Shown piece by piece: positions 24,922 through 33,802 of a DNA stretch of 64,000 bases. Every line of letters starts with the position of its first letter. The first letter of the stretch is position 1. The DNA is taken from NCBI GenBank assembly GCA_965206395.1, contig CBDBJK010000020.1:1-64000 (forward strand), written 5' to 3'. Under the pieces are notes generated by a model. The model saw only the letters and a program-made list of their open reading frames with translations. It did no database searches and had not been told where the DNA came from. A program made the position numbers and the translations under genes. Source of the DNA: CBDBJK01 sp965206395 (GTDB lineage: Bacteria > Chloroflexota > Dehalococcoidia > Lucifugimonadales > CATOSD01).

Positions 24922-24951
24922 TTGCGATTCCTTGGATCGTCACAAGTCTGG

Positions 24952-25878
24952 TTACAATTTTTCGAGAGCCTCTCTGAGTGCATCCTCCGTCGCTCTGACT
25001 TCAACCCCGGTTCGTTCCTCCTGAAGCAGCATAGCGACACGCGAGTCCCGACTGCCCCAGCCGCGATTGATAGCTTCGGTTAGCTCTTGCAAAGCGAGGT
25101 TCGCTATTCGCATGGGCACGTCGTACTCTCTGCCGACGGATACTGCCAGGTCTACGTCTTTGCGCGCTAGATTGAGGGCAAAGTCCGGCGGGTCGAACTT
25201 GCCCGGCAGAAGATGTGCTGGCAGCCCCTCGAACGGCCCGCGACGTCCTACCGCTCCCAGCCGCACTGCTTGCCACAGGGCAAGGGGTTCTACTCCGGCC
25301 TTGACTCCCATCGTGAACACCTCTGCGAGACCGCATTGTATGATATAGCCCATACAGTTGTGGACCAGTTTCGCAATCGTCCCTGAACCTATCGGGCCAA
25401 CGTAGTGCGCTTTGTCCCCTATGGCGTCCAATACTGGTTTGTATTGATTAAAGACGTTCTCGTCCCCGCCTACCCATATCGCCAGATTGCGGCTGCGAGC
25501 GCCTTCCGGCCCACCACTTACGGGCGCGTCGAGCACGTGTATATTCTGTGTCGCGGCGACCTGGTGAATGCGACGGATTAGGGTTGGAGAGCTTGTGCTC
25601 AGGTCAAAGTAAGCCTTGCCTTCGCTCATGCCCTGGAGAATGCCGTCTTCGCCAAGGAAAACTGCCTCTACCTCGGTAGGCCCAGGCAGGGATGTAAACA
25701 CAACCTCGCTCGCCTCGGCTAACTGCTTCGGCGTGTCCGCCCAGGTAGCCCCTGCCTCCAGTAGTGGAGTGGCGGATTCTCGTCGGATGTCATGCACAAC
25801 CATTTCGTTTCCACCCTGAAGGGCGTTGTCGGCCATGCTTCCGCCCATAGTCCCAAGCCCGATGAATCCTACCTTCAT
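24952..25878 (-). CDS. 3-hydroxyisobutyrate dehydrogenase family NAD(P)-dependent oxidoreductase
   Basis: The 308-residue protein begins with the dinucleotide fold KVGFIGLGTMGGSMADNALQGG, followed by VVFTSLPGPTEVEAVFLG, the substrate-binding VLDAPVSGGPEGARSRNLAIWVGG and the catalytic Lys in GTIAKLVHNCMGYIIQ. These enzymes oxidise beta-hydroxy acids such as 3-hydroxyisobutyrate, tartronate semialdehyde forms or related compounds. GGAGGCGAC precedes the ATG. It is transcribed with the frameshifted LLM gene downstream and probably with the Gfo/Idh gene upstream (50 bp). Confidence 0.9.
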   Translation of the reverse strand: MKVGFIGLGTMGGSMADNALQGGNEMVVHDIRRESATPLLEAGATWADTPKQLAEASEVVFTSLPGPTEVEAVFLGEDGILQGMSEGKAYFDLSTSSPTLIRRIHQVAATQNIHVLDAPVSGGPEGARSRNLAIWVGGDENVFNQYKPVLDAIGDKAHYVGPIGSGTIAKLVHNCMGYIIQCGLAEVFTMGVKAGVEPLALWQAVRLGAVGRRGPFEGLPAHLLPGKFDPPDFALNLARKDVDLAVSVGREYDVPMRIANLALQELTEAINRGWGSRDSRVAMLLQEERTGVEVRATEDALREALEKL

Positions 25879-25928
25879 TGTCGCCTCCGAGGATAAACTG
25901 TCCGATTCGATGTCTCGCTGGTCTGCGT

Positions 25929-27026
25929 CTATATAGTCTGGCTCTGACCCGTATCGGACGCACGCTGTATGGCGTCGACCAGACGATGCAGCCTCACCGC
26001 TGTGTCGAAATCAGGCTCGAAGGTCTTGTCGTTTTGGATAACGTCCGTTAACCGGCCCCACATCTGCGCTACGTTGTACGGCGCTCCCTGCGGCACCGAA
26101 TCAGGCGCCCATATATGATGCGATTGGATAGGTAACTCATTCAGGCCAGAATCGCCGGACTTGCCCCCTAGCAATTGAACGCTGCTAATTTGAGCGCCTT
26201 GTGCCGATGAGAGTACCAGCGTTCCCTCACGACCGTATATCTCCAGGCGGTAGCCACTGCCGTGCCAGGGTATGCTGCTCACGTGTGCGGAGATCACGGC
26301 GCCGCTTTCTAGTGTGCCGCTCACCAGGATGTTGTCGGGAGAGGACACGTCCACCATGCGATTCGTATCGCTTTCAAACCACTGTGGCACCTGAGTGCTG
26401 ACTACGGCAGATACCTCCTTGAACTCCCCCACGCACATACACAGAGCGTCGATAGCATGACCGAAAGATATAGTAAGCGTGTTTGCGCCTAGCTCCTTGT
26501 CCTTCTGCCACGTCCTGTCGGATGTTCTGGTCAGGACTCCCGAACCAAACTGAGTCATGTGGCAGGAGACGACCTCGCCGACGTATCCGTCGTCGATTAG
26601 CTCTTTCAGTTGCAGGAATGCGGGGGCACACCGTGCCTGCAAGCCCACCATCGCGTGGACACCCTTCTTTTGAGCAAGCTCTGCCATTTCCTCTGCTTCC
26701 CCAAGGTTAGCTCCCAGGGGCCACTCGGTGAAAACGTTCTTGCCCGCCTCCAACACGTCCATCGTCAGGCTATGGTGCAGCGGAACGCGAACGACTACCG
26801 CCACGGCATCCAGATCAGCCTGGCGAAGCATCTCCTGATGATTGTGAAACGCCAATGGAGCGCCATACTTCTCCGCTGACTCTCTCGCTGTATTTTCATG
26901 CGCGGTGCACACCGCGGCAAGCTCGATTTCTGGTAAGGCGAGCAAAGCGGGCAAGTGGGCACGCGGCCCCCACCCGTAGCTCACATTTGCGCCGATTACT
27001 CCGACTCGAAGCCTATCTGTTGCCAT
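25929..27026 (-). CDS. Gfo/Idh/MocA family oxidoreductase with altered catalytic motif
   Basis: The 365-residue protein starts LRVGVIGANVSYGWGPRAHLPALLALPEIELAAVCT, a Rossmann fold, and continues with VVVRVPLHHSLTMDVLEAGKNVFTEWPLGANLGEAEEM and a C-terminal beta-sheet domain with GTLESGAVISAHVSS. The usual EKP motif, whose Lys is catalytic in many relatives, reads EWP here. The enzyme may therefore use another residue or have another role. AAGGAGGTTCC lies before ATG 27026; the longer frame starting at 27083 is rejected. It is a likely partner of the 3-HIBADH-like gene in the same transcript. Confidence 0.85.
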   Translation of the reverse strand: MATDRLRVGVIGANVSYGWGPRAHLPALLALPEIELAAVCTAHENTARESAEKYGAPLAFHNHQEMLRQADLDAVAVVVRVPLHHSLTMDVLEAGKNVFTEWPLGANLGEAEEMAELAQKKGVHAMVGLQARCAPAFLQLKELIDDGYVGEVVSCHMTQFGSGVLTRTSDRTWQKDKELGANTLTISFGHAIDALCMCVGEFKEVSAVVSTQVPQWFESDTNRMVDVSSPDNILVSGTLESGAVISAHVSSIPWHGSGYRLEIYGREGTLVLSSAQGAQISSVQLLGGKSGDSGLNELPIQSHHIWAPDSVPQGAPYNVAQMWGRLTDVIQNDKTFEPDFDTAVRLHRLVDAIQRASDTGQSQTI

Positions 27027-27296
27027 TGGAACCTCCTTCTTTTTTGAGGCTAGGATTTCAGCCGCCAGTGTACCATATCCCATTTATGTAGGGCGTATCC
27101 AGCCATACCCGAGCATCCAGTCTGCGTGTGCCACAACGTGCCGACTGATGCTTGCGTACGGTGTGTAGTGGTAAGATGCCCAGAATCGATGCGTACCGCG
27201 AGGGCGCGCGGCAAGATTCTACAGACAATTCAATGTATTGGGGGCTGCAACCCTCTTGATTGATTACTCCAAATGCTGTGAATGGGAGGCACGTAC

Positions 27297-28310
27297 ATGC
27301 AAGTTGGTTATCAGGTAGGCCAGGTAGTTCTAAGAGGCAGCAAAGACCTACAACAGCAATGGCAGGACCAACTGGAGCAATTCAGGGAGTCGAGGGATGT
27401 GGGCTTCGATATCTACTGTTGGGCGCATCACTATATGATTGACCCCTTCCAGCACTTTCAGCCCTTGACTGTACTGGCCCGGCTTGCGGCGGAGCCGGGT
27501 GAGATGAAGCTGGCAACGTCGGTGCTATTGTTGCCTTTGCTCAATCCCGTGGACATAGCCGAGCAAGTAGCGACTCTGGACCATATCAGCGAAGGGCGTT
27601 TCATTCTTGGATTGGGGCTTGGGTATCGCCCAGAGGAATTCGAAGCCTTCAATTCCAAGATGTCCCAACGGGGCGCACGCTTTACCGAGGCGCTCTCCCT
27701 CATGAAGCGACTGTGGACCGAGGACGAGGTTACTCATCACGGCCGCTTTTTCAACGTCACCGGTGCGCGGCCCACTGCCCGACCATATCAAGAGCCTTAC
27801 CCGCCAATCTGGCTTGCTGCCATGAGTGACCCAGCGGTGCGAAGGGTTGGGCGAGAGGGGGAAACCATGTTCGTTGGCCCGGCGCAGCCCTTCGACATGA
27901 TAGAGAGGCAAATAGACCTGTATCGTCAGACGCTGAACGAACACGGTCATCCTGCGCCAAAGGATATAGCGATCATACGCGAGTTCTACTGCGCTCCGAG
28001 CAAGAATGAGGCGTTGGAGAAGGCTACCAAGGGCTTCGAAAAGAAGTACGAGGTATACGCTTCGCATGGTTTTCACGGCACGGACTCTGTGCTGACCACG
28101 AAGATAACGGGCGATCTGGAAACGCTGATGGAGGACACCTTTATTTTCGGCAGCCCTGACGATTGCATAAAGGAAATCGCCCGTTACAGAGAATTGGGGA
28201 TTACCCAGATTGCGTTACGTCTGTTCTATCCTGATATGAGCCAGAAGGAGGCGTTGGAGCACATCGAACTGGTGGGCAGGGAGGTGCTGCCCGAGGTGCA
28301 CAAGCTGTGA
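27297..28310 (+). CDS. LLM-class flavin-dependent oxidoreductase, copy 2
   Basis: The 337-residue protein begins MQVGYQVGQVVLRGSKDLQQQW and shows LLM features FDIYCWAHHYMIDPFQHFQPLTVLARLAAEPGEMKLATSVLLLPLLNPVDIAEQVATLDHISEGRFILGLGLGYRPEEFEAF, PYPPIWLAAMSDPAVRRVGR and FGSPDDCIKEIARYRELGITQIALR. Together they indicate a bacterial luciferase-type barrel using FMN or F420. GGGAGG eight bases before ATG 27297 supports this start. It is a single gene on the plus strand between two minus-strand units. Confidence 0.85.
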   Translation: MQVGYQVGQVVLRGSKDLQQQWQDQLEQFRESRDVGFDIYCWAHHYMIDPFQHFQPLTVLARLAAEPGEMKLATSVLLLPLLNPVDIAEQVATLDHISEGRFILGLGLGYRPEEFEAFNSKMSQRGARFTEALSLMKRLWTEDEVTHHGRFFNVTGARPTARPYQEPYPPIWLAAMSDPAVRRVGREGETMFVGPAQPFDMIERQIDLYRQTLNEHGHPAPKDIAIIREFYCAPSKNEALEKATKGFEKKYEVYASHGFHGTDSVLTTKITGDLETLMEDTFIFGSPDDCIKEIARYRELGITQIALRLFYPDMSQKEALEHIELVGREVLPEVHKL

Positions 28311-28391
28311 CAAACATCGGCTTCAATCGCAGTCTTCAAGCGTAGGCGTCTGAAATCGGCTTCGATAAACTCGACGCCGACAAGTCGTGAG

Positions 28392-29267
28392 TTAATCCAA
28401 CTGTTCAAGAGCCTTTCTAGACAGCATCATCTTCACAGGGCTGATTGGACGGAACGTCCGCGATACTCGAATGTCTCCGGCGAGGCTCAGCAGGCTATAA
28501 GCATCGTAGGGCTTCATGCCTTTTTCTTGTACGAGGAAGTCCACCATGTCCCTTACCGCCTGTTTCATCGCGGTGCCCAGCTCCTCGCCGTGTCCTAGGA
28601 CGATGAAGTATTCCGGTGTCATCGCCCTGGGGCCTTTTATGCCCATGCCCTTCTCGACAGTGATGCGGACATGAGCATCGGACGAGCACTCCGCGCCAGT
28701 ACCCGCAACCGCGCCATCGCCCACCACAGCGTGACAGTCGCCCAGAGCAAGCATCCCTCCTGGCACGAACACGGGCAGATAGATGCTGCTGCCCTCCACA
28801 AGCTCCTTCATGTCTATGTCGCCACCGTAGGGGCCACTGTCGCTTGCGGTCTGCTGCGCGTAGGTCGGAGTGGTGGCGACCACGCCCATCGATGGCGTAA
28901 GGGGCAGTCGCAGGCCGCCGGGCAGAACGACATAGCCATCCTCAAGCGCCAACACGGTGGGATAGGCCTCTGTGAACTCGGTGTCCAGAAAGCCTCTGCC
29001 TGGCATCACCATGTGCGCTGCCCCTTCTTTGGCAGTGATGCTGATAAAGTCAACGCGCAGGGCATCGCCCGCTTCCGCGCCATTGACATATATCGGGCCG
29101 GTCGCAGGGCCTTTGAGCGATTTGGCCTCCAACACCGCCGGGTCGCGGACGCCCTCAAATGCATCCCATGTCTCGACGACAAGCTCTTCGCCCGAATCGA
29201 TAGTGATGGCTGGTGGATTGTCGGGGTCAAGGACGTAGATGTGATTTTCTCGGCCTAATCGCTTCAT
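28392..29267 (-). CDS. Acetamidase/formamidase family protein
   Basis: The 291-residue protein has the FmdA/AmdA layout: TIDSGEELVVETWDAFEG, a GPIYVNGAEAGDALRVDFISI strand, GGLRLPLTPSMGVVATTP, GPYGGDIDMKELVEGSSIYLPVFVPGGMLALGDCHAVVGDGAVAGTGAE with the conserved acidic and His residues, and AMTPEYFIVLGHGEELGTAMKQAV. Such enzymes hydrolyse short-chain amides to acid and ammonia. ATG 29267 has AGGAGG six bases upstream. It faces the preceding LLM gene convergently and is divergent from the small CMD gene. Confidence 0.9.
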   Translation of the reverse strand: MKRLGRENHIYVLDPDNPPAITIDSGEELVVETWDAFEGVRDPAVLEAKSLKGPATGPIYVNGAEAGDALRVDFISITAKEGAAHMVMPGRGFLDTEFTEAYPTVLALEDGYVVLPGGLRLPLTPSMGVVATTPTYAQQTASDSGPYGGDIDMKELVEGSSIYLPVFVPGGMLALGDCHAVVGDGAVAGTGAECSSDAHVRITVEKGMGIKGPRAMTPEYFIVLGHGEELGTAMKQAVRDMVDFLVQEKGMKPYDAYSLLSLAGDIRVSRTFRPISPVKMMLSRKALEQLD

Positions 29268-29339
29268 CTCAGACCTCCTGAATTTCTCATGCAATCATAC
29301 TCCAAATAGCCCGTCTTGGCTTTAGCCCAGATAACAAAA

Positions 29340-29368
29340 TTGACAGAGTGTCTGCCAGTGAGTAGGAT
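29340..29368 (+). promoter_or_regulatory. Sigma70-type promoter of the small CMD gene
   Basis: TTGACA, 17-bp spacer, TAGGAT, 29 bases before the ATG at 29398. Confidence 0.6.
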
Positions 29369-29397
29369 AACGCCGAACTATCAACAGAGGAGGAATC

Positions 29398-29706
29398 ATG
29401 ACTACATCACGAAGCGTTATGGCGGAGATTTCACCCAAGCTCGCGGAGATAACGGAAGAGGTTCTATTCGGCGACGTTTGGGAGCGTCCCGGCCTCTCAA
29501 AACGCGATCGCAGCCTGATAACCATAACCGCGCTAATCGCGCTCTATCGAACCGATCAGCTACGCGGTCACATAGGTCGCGCGCTAGACAATGGCGTGAC
29601 CAAAGAAGAGATTGGCGAGGTTATCAACCACATGGCCTTTTACGCGGGATGGCCTACGGCAGCAAATGCGGTTCGTGTAGCCAAGGAAGTCTACGACGAA
29701 AGGTAA
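29398..29706 (+). CDS. Carboxymuconolactone decarboxylase family protein
   Basis: The 102-residue protein has the PcaC/CMD core ERPGLSKRDRSLITITALIALYRTDQLRGHIGRALDNGVTKEEIGEVINHMAFYAGWPTAANAVRVAKEVY. It has no cysteine, so it is not an AhpD peroxidase. Stand-alone small CMD proteins act as decarboxylases or isomerases in aromatic catabolism or have unknown roles. GAGGAGGAATC precedes the ATG. It is a single gene followed by a repeat region. Confidence 0.88.
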   Translation: MTTSRSVMAEISPKLAEITEEVLFGDVWERPGLSKRDRSLITITALIALYRTDQLRGHIGRALDNGVTKEEIGEVINHMAFYAGWPTAANAVRVAKEVYDER

Positions 29707-29715
29707 GCTCCAACA

Positions 29716-29817
29716 GGCCCCCATCCTAACCTTCCCCCGCTGCGGCAGGGGAAGAAATAAAGTTGTTCTCTCCCTTGTCGTCCTTCCTCGGAAGGAGGGG
29801 AGGGTTAGAGAGGGGCC
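29716..29817. repeat. MITE-like inverted repeat element, about 100 bp
   Basis: The ends GGCCCCCATCCTAACCTTCCCC (about 29716-29737) and GGGGAGGGTTAGAGAGGGGCC (29797-29817) are complementary with few mismatches. Inside are a second hairpin (CTTCCCC/GGGGAAG around CGCTGCGGCA) and the palindrome TCCTTCCTCGGAAGGA at 29781-29796. The structure suits a small non-autonomous element or a folded RNA between two convergent genes. Confidence 0.65.
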
Positions 29818-29829
29818 GAGCGATTGAAT

Positions 29830-30867
29830 TTATATGCCCTTCATGCCGAAGGCTTCGGCCACAAGCTCGTAGGAACGCACTCTGTCCTCGAAGGCATAGC
29901 AGATGGTGACGATGCCTATGTCGTGCGTCTTGTACTCTTCAGATATGGCCTCGATCTTTGCCTTCACTTTCTGCGGGGTGCCGTCGACGTAACCTGCCTT
30001 GAGCGATTCTATATAAGCAGTCTCTTCCGGGTTATACGGATACTCAACGGCTTCCTCGATGGTTGGGACGCCAGTGCGAAAGCCCTGAATGGACCTGACC
30101 CTCGAAAGGTTGCGGCTAAGAGCCAATTTCTGCGCTTTTTCTTCGGTCTCCGCGCACAGAACCTGAACTGTCACGTTTACAAGGGGTTCAGAGAGATAGA
30201 CCGAGGGTTTGAAGTTGACACGGTACATCTCGGCAATTGTCGGGCCTTGCTCGACTGACATGCCGAAAAAGTGGGCGTAGCTGAAGGGCAGACCCATTTC
30301 GGCTGCCATCGACGCGCTATCGACACGAGACCCCAGCAGCCAGACCAGTGGCGCAGTGGGGGTTCCAGGCCCCGCACGTACTATGGCGAAGGGATGTCCT
30401 GGTTCCATGTCGTCGTTCAGATACCCAAGCACATCCTTTACCTGTTGCGGAAAATGGCGGATGTCGTTCGGTTGACGAGGAAAAGCCAGCGCCGCGTTCG
30501 TGCGCTGGTCGCTGCCGGGAGCGCGCCCGATGCCGAGGTCGATTCGTCCGGGATAGAGCGTCTCCAGCACGCGAAAATTCTCGGCCACCTTGAGGGCGCT
30601 GTAGTGGGGCAGCATCACACCGCCGCTGCCAACGCGAATCCTGCTCGTATTGGCGGCAATCTGTCCTATCATGATTTCGGGGCTTGTTCCCGCGAAATTG
30701 CCGGCGTTGTGGTGCTCGGCAACCCAGAATCGTTCGTAACCGAGCGACTCGACAGCCTTCGCAAGCTCAATCGTCTCCAGCAGGGCGTCCCTGGCTGTGC
30801 CACCACTTCGCAACGGCGACTGGTCAACAACGCTCAGTGTAAGTTTTTTGTCTGACTTCTCAACCAA
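29830..30867 (-). CDS. LLM-class flavin-dependent oxidoreductase, MsnO8-like, copy 3
   Basis: The 345-residue protein has LTLSVVDQSPLRSGGTARDALLETIELAKAVESLGYERFWVAEHHNAGNFAGTSPEIMIGQIAANTSRIRVGSGGVMLPHYSALKVAENFRVLETLYPGRIDLGIGRAPGSDQRTNAAL, the typical sequence of the FMN-dependent luciferase-like group (MsnO8 type), followed by VWLLGSRVDSASMAAEMGLPFSYAHFF. It has no clear partner gene. Its natural substrate is unknown. The upstream interval holds another copy of the palindromic repeat. Confidence 0.88.
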   Translation of the reverse strand: MVEKSDKKLTLSVVDQSPLRSGGTARDALLETIELAKAVESLGYERFWVAEHHNAGNFAGTSPEIMIGQIAANTSRIRVGSGGVMLPHYSALKVAENFRVLETLYPGRIDLGIGRAPGSDQRTNAALAFPRQPNDIRHFPQQVKDVLGYLNDDMEPGHPFAIVRAGPGTPTAPLVWLLGSRVDSASMAAEMGLPFSYAHFFGMSVEQGPTIAEMYRVNFKPSVYLSEPLVNVTVQVLCAETEEKAQKLALSRNLSRVRSIQGFRTGVPTIEEAVEYPYNPEETAYIESLKAGYVDGTPQKVKAKIEAISEEYKTHDIGIVTICYAFEDRVRSYELVAEAFGMKGI

Positions 30868-30908
30868 TGAATCCCCCGATATTTATAAGAGACTATCCTA
30901 AAATTCAC

Positions 30909-30970
30909 CGCAGAGCACGTCCTTCCTCGGAAGGACTGAGATAAGAATAAGGTAAATCTAATCCTCTGCG
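30909..30970. repeat. Inverted repeat enclosing the 16-base palindrome
   Basis: CGCAGAG (30909-30915) and CTCTGCG (30964-30970) flank the perfect palindrome-like unit TCCTTCCTCGGAAGGA at 30920-30935. It lies between two minus-strand genes, after the amidase stop and before the LLM gene. Confidence 0.5.
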
Positions 30971-31006
30971 AACTCAGCGGTTTTAATATTATCAATAACT
31001 ACTTGC

Positions 31007-32434
31007 CTAAATGGGAGGCCTGCGATTGTGCCAGGGCGTATTCTGCTCGTAGGCATGGGCTACACGCAACACCGTCACTTCGTCGAAAGGTTTCCCGGCT
31101 ATCTGCAACGCCAAAGGAAGTCCGCCTTCGCCCGAAGACGTGAACCCACAAAGAATCGACAATGCTGGGCCTCCGACGAGGCTGTACACGCCCCGGAAGT
31201 TGCCGTCAGCTAGAGCGTTCTTCGCCTGTTCTTTGCTGCGCACGCCGGGAGTCAAGTCCATCACGTTCGCTGGCGCTGGCGTCGTCGGCTGAATCAGCAC
31301 GTCGAATTGGTCCAGAGCATCCAGGACTTGCTTTCGCACCAGGGTGCGAACCTTCTGCGCTTTGTAGTATACCTGAGAGGGTATCAAGTGCCCCGTCAGG
31401 AACGAGACGCGCGTATTGTGATGAAAGTCCTCTGGCCTCTCCCGAAGCCATTCAGGGTGCAGAGTTACGCGCTCAACGCTAGATATGGTGCGCGTCGCAA
31501 CTCCCGAAACGGACGCAAGCGGTAGGGACACCTCCTGAACATCCGCGCCAAGCTCTGCCAGAACCCGCGAAGCCGCGAGAACCCCGTCAATGGTTTGCGA
31601 AGTCGCGCCGGAGGTTTCGGGGTCGACTAACTCCTTGACCACTCCAACTTTCACGCCTTTGATGTCGCCGGTCAGCGCCGCCCGATAGTCTGGCACAGGC
31701 GTCTGCCAGGTATAAGGGTCGTTGGGGTCGTGGCCTGCGATAGCTCCGATTGTCGCAGCACAGTCCTCGACGGTGCGTGAAATTGGGCCTATGGTGTCGA
31801 AGGACCACGACGCGCCATCGACGCCGTATCTGCTGACTCGCCCCCACGAAGGTCGCAGCCCCACGAGGCCACAGTTGGCGGCAGGCCCGCGCACAGATCC
31901 GCCGGTGTCTTCTCCAAGAGAGGTTGCGCACAGGAACGACGCAGTTGCCGCGCCTGAGCCGGTGCTCGATGTTCCCGGATTGCGTTCGAGGTCCCAGGGA
32001 TTGCGCGTCACACCGAATGCGGAGGTTATCGGGTCGCCCATCGCAAACTCGGTCATGTTCAGCTTGCCGAGGATAATGGCTCCGGCCCGTTTCAGATTCG
32101 ACACAACCGTCGCGTCCTCGCTAAGTACAAAGTCCGCGCGAAACTTGGAAGCGTCCGTCGTGAGTATGCCTCTGGTGTGAATCTGGTCTTTGAGGCCGAT
32201 GGGGACGCCGTGCATGACTCCTATGTAGTTGCCGCTTACGATTTCAGACTCGGCCTTTTTCGCTGCTTGAAGCGCTTCTTCCCCGCAGACGGTTATGTAG
32301 GCGTTTAGCTTTGAGCCAACCCGCTTGATGCGACTGAGGTAGGCCTCCACCGCGTCCACAGGCGAGATTTCCTTCTTTTCAATGTAGGCCGCAAGCTCCG
32401 TAGCCGATAGGAAAGGTATGTCTGACGAGTTCAC
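31007..32434 (-). CDS. Amidase signature family enzyme, AtzE/GatA-like
   Basis: The 475-residue protein carries the Ser-cisSer-Lys triad of the family: Lys in PIGLKDQIHTRG, the glycine-serine region NPGTSSTGSGAATA and DTGGSVRGPAANCGLVGLRP. It begins at a GTG (32434) one base after the stop of the small upstream gene, with AGGAGG inside the end of that gene, so translation is coupled. A small GatC/AtzG-like partner upstream suggests an AtzE-type hydrolase of an N-carbamoyl or biuret-like substrate and not a tRNA amidotransferase, because no gatB is near. The substrate is inferred only by family. Confidence 0.85.
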   Translation of the reverse strand: MNSSDIPFLSATELAAYIEKKEISPVDAVEAYLSRIKRVGSKLNAYITVCGEEALQAAKKAESEIVSGNYIGVMHGVPIGLKDQIHTRGILTTDASKFRADFVLSEDATVVSNLKRAGAIILGKLNMTEFAMGDPITSAFGVTRNPWDLERNPGTSSTGSGAATASFLCATSLGEDTGGSVRGPAANCGLVGLRPSWGRVSRYGVDGASWSFDTIGPISRTVEDCAATIGAIAGHDPNDPYTWQTPVPDYRAALTGDIKGVKVGVVKELVDPETSGATSQTIDGVLAASRVLAELGADVQEVSLPLASVSGVATRTISSVERVTLHPEWLRERPEDFHHNTRVSFLTGHLIPSQVYYKAQKVRTLVRKQVLDALDQFDVLIQPTTPAPANVMDLTPGVRSKEQAKNALADGNFRGVYSLVGGPALSILCGFTSSGEGGLPLALQIAGKPFDEVTVLRVAHAYEQNTPWHNRRPPI

Positions 32435-32435
32435 G

Positions 32436-32624
32436 CTAGACCTCCTGTTGAGGCAAGATGATAGGCAATGGCTCAACGTTGTTCAGGCCGGGGATGTCTA
32501 TCTCGCTCATGGCTTCCAGAATGGCGTTCAGACTGTAGCCGACCTCGGTAAGTTCGGGTTCCTGTATATCAAATCCCACGGCGTGCGCCAACGCTGAAAT
32601 TTCTTCATTAGAAAGCTCGGACAT
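32436..32624 (-). CDS. AtzG/GatC-like small subunit
   Basis: The 62-residue protein (MSELSNEEISALAHAVGFDIQEPELTEVGYSLNAILEAMSEID, ending NNVEPLPIILPQ) matches the pattern of GatC and AtzG: two helices followed by a VEPxP motif that lies across the amidase. Its stop is one base from the GTG of the amidase gene. AGGAGG lies ahead of its ATG, and a good promoter lies upstream. It probably stabilises the amidase as a heterodimer. Confidence 0.8.
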   Translation of the reverse strand: MSELSNEEISALAHAVGFDIQEPELTEVGYSLNAILEAMSEIDIPGLNNVEPLPIILPQQEV

Positions 32625-32755
32625 TCCATCCTCCTTTGCTCCTCTGATCGCATCCTTGCCGTCCTGATGGAGACGTTTCTACCTTCGGCGTCGTCGGATG
32701 GTCAGCGGAATCACCTGATCTCATTGGGCAACCGCTGCCCGTAATAGTCGGAGCG

Positions 32756-32784
32756 AGTGTAGCAACACCTACTCAGCCAGTCAA
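32756..32784 (-). promoter_or_regulatory. Sigma70-type promoter of the AtzG-like/amidase operon
   Basis: Minus strand TTGACT, 17-bp spacer, TACACT, about 130 bases before the ATG at 32624. The rest of the 340-base interval 32625-32964 shows no gene; its right end holds the AGGAGG of the enoyl-CoA hydratase gene. Confidence 0.65.
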
Positions 32785-32964
32785 CCAGATACGATTGAAG
32801 CCCGCACGATCGTCCGTCGCTAGGCCACGGTTGACGTGACACCAATGCGAAGAATATACTTCGGCACATCAGCAGCTTGTTCAGAAATCTCCGTTCAGTC
32901 TTACCCGCCCAGATATTCGGTAGCAGCACGGTTAGCTAAGATTTGGTTATTCTAGGAGGAAGCA

Positions 32965-33750
32965 ATGGTTATCTCGACTCCAACGATAAAGTACGAGAAG
33001 CGGAACCAGATTGCCCATATCACGCTCAATCGCCCGGATGTATTGAACGCGCTGAACAGAGAGCTTAGCGCGGGACTGCGAGAAGCCCTTGACGACTTTC
33101 GGGACGATCCAGATATACTCGTTGCCATCATGACGGGCGAAGGAGGCCGCGCGTTTTCCGCCGGAATGGACTTGAAGGAGCGGGCAAGTCTAGACGCTAA
33201 AGAGGGGCGCATGGCGACAGCCAGAGGTGGAGGTTCCTTCATAGATATGGAGGTGTTCAAGCCTATAATCGCGGCTATAGACGGCTTTTGCGTGGCGGGT
33301 GGCTTGGAGCTTTCCCTACAGTGCGACATACGCATAGCTACGGCCAAGTCTGAGTTCGGCCTGCCTGAGCCACGCTGGAGCCTAACCGCGGGCTACGGTC
33401 TCCACAATCTTTCGAGAATGGTTCCGTTAGGCGAGGCTCTGAGCATGCAGCTAACGGGCCATCGAATAAGCTCTGAACGCGCCTACCAGATTGGCCTTAT
33501 TCAAGAAGTAGTGGAAGACCGTGACGCACTCTTTGTCGCCGCCGAGAAGTACGCCGAGGAAGTAAAGATGTGCGCTCCGATTGCGATACAGGCCATCAAG
33601 CAGATTGTCTATCAAGGGCGCAACTTGCCAGTGGAATATTCTCAGAAGCTGGCCGGGCCGCTGAATGCACGCGTTCAGGGCACCGAGGACGCCATAGAGG
33701 GGCCTCGCGCCTTTTCTGAAAAGCGGGCGCCTGTCTGGAAAATGCGCTAG
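32965..33750 (+). CDS. Enoyl-CoA hydratase/isomerase family protein
   Basis: The 261-residue crotonase-fold protein shows IAHITLNRPDVLNALNRELSAGLREALDDF, the CoA-binding and oxyanion region GRAFSAGMDLKER, and IAAIDGFCVAGGLELSLQCDIRIATAKSEFGLPEPRWSLTAGYG with Glu at both typical catalytic areas (GLEL and GLPEP). It probably hydrates or isomerises an enoyl-CoA in an acid degradation route. AGGAGG precedes the ATG. A small cupin gene follows after 52 bp. Confidence 0.9.
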   Translation: MVISTPTIKYEKRNQIAHITLNRPDVLNALNRELSAGLREALDDFRDDPDILVAIMTGEGGRAFSAGMDLKERASLDAKEGRMATARGGGSFIDMEVFKPIIAAIDGFCVAGGLELSLQCDIRIATAKSEFGLPEPRWSLTAGYGLHNLSRMVPLGEALSMQLTGHRISSERAYQIGLIQEVVEDRDALFVAAEKYAEEVKMCAPIAIQAIKQIVYQGRNLPVEYSQKLAGPLNARVQGTEDAIEGPRAFSEKRAPVWKMR

Positions 33751-33802
33751 AGCAATCTCGGATAACAATTCTGTAGTCAGCTATGACACGAGGAGCAGTA
33801 AT

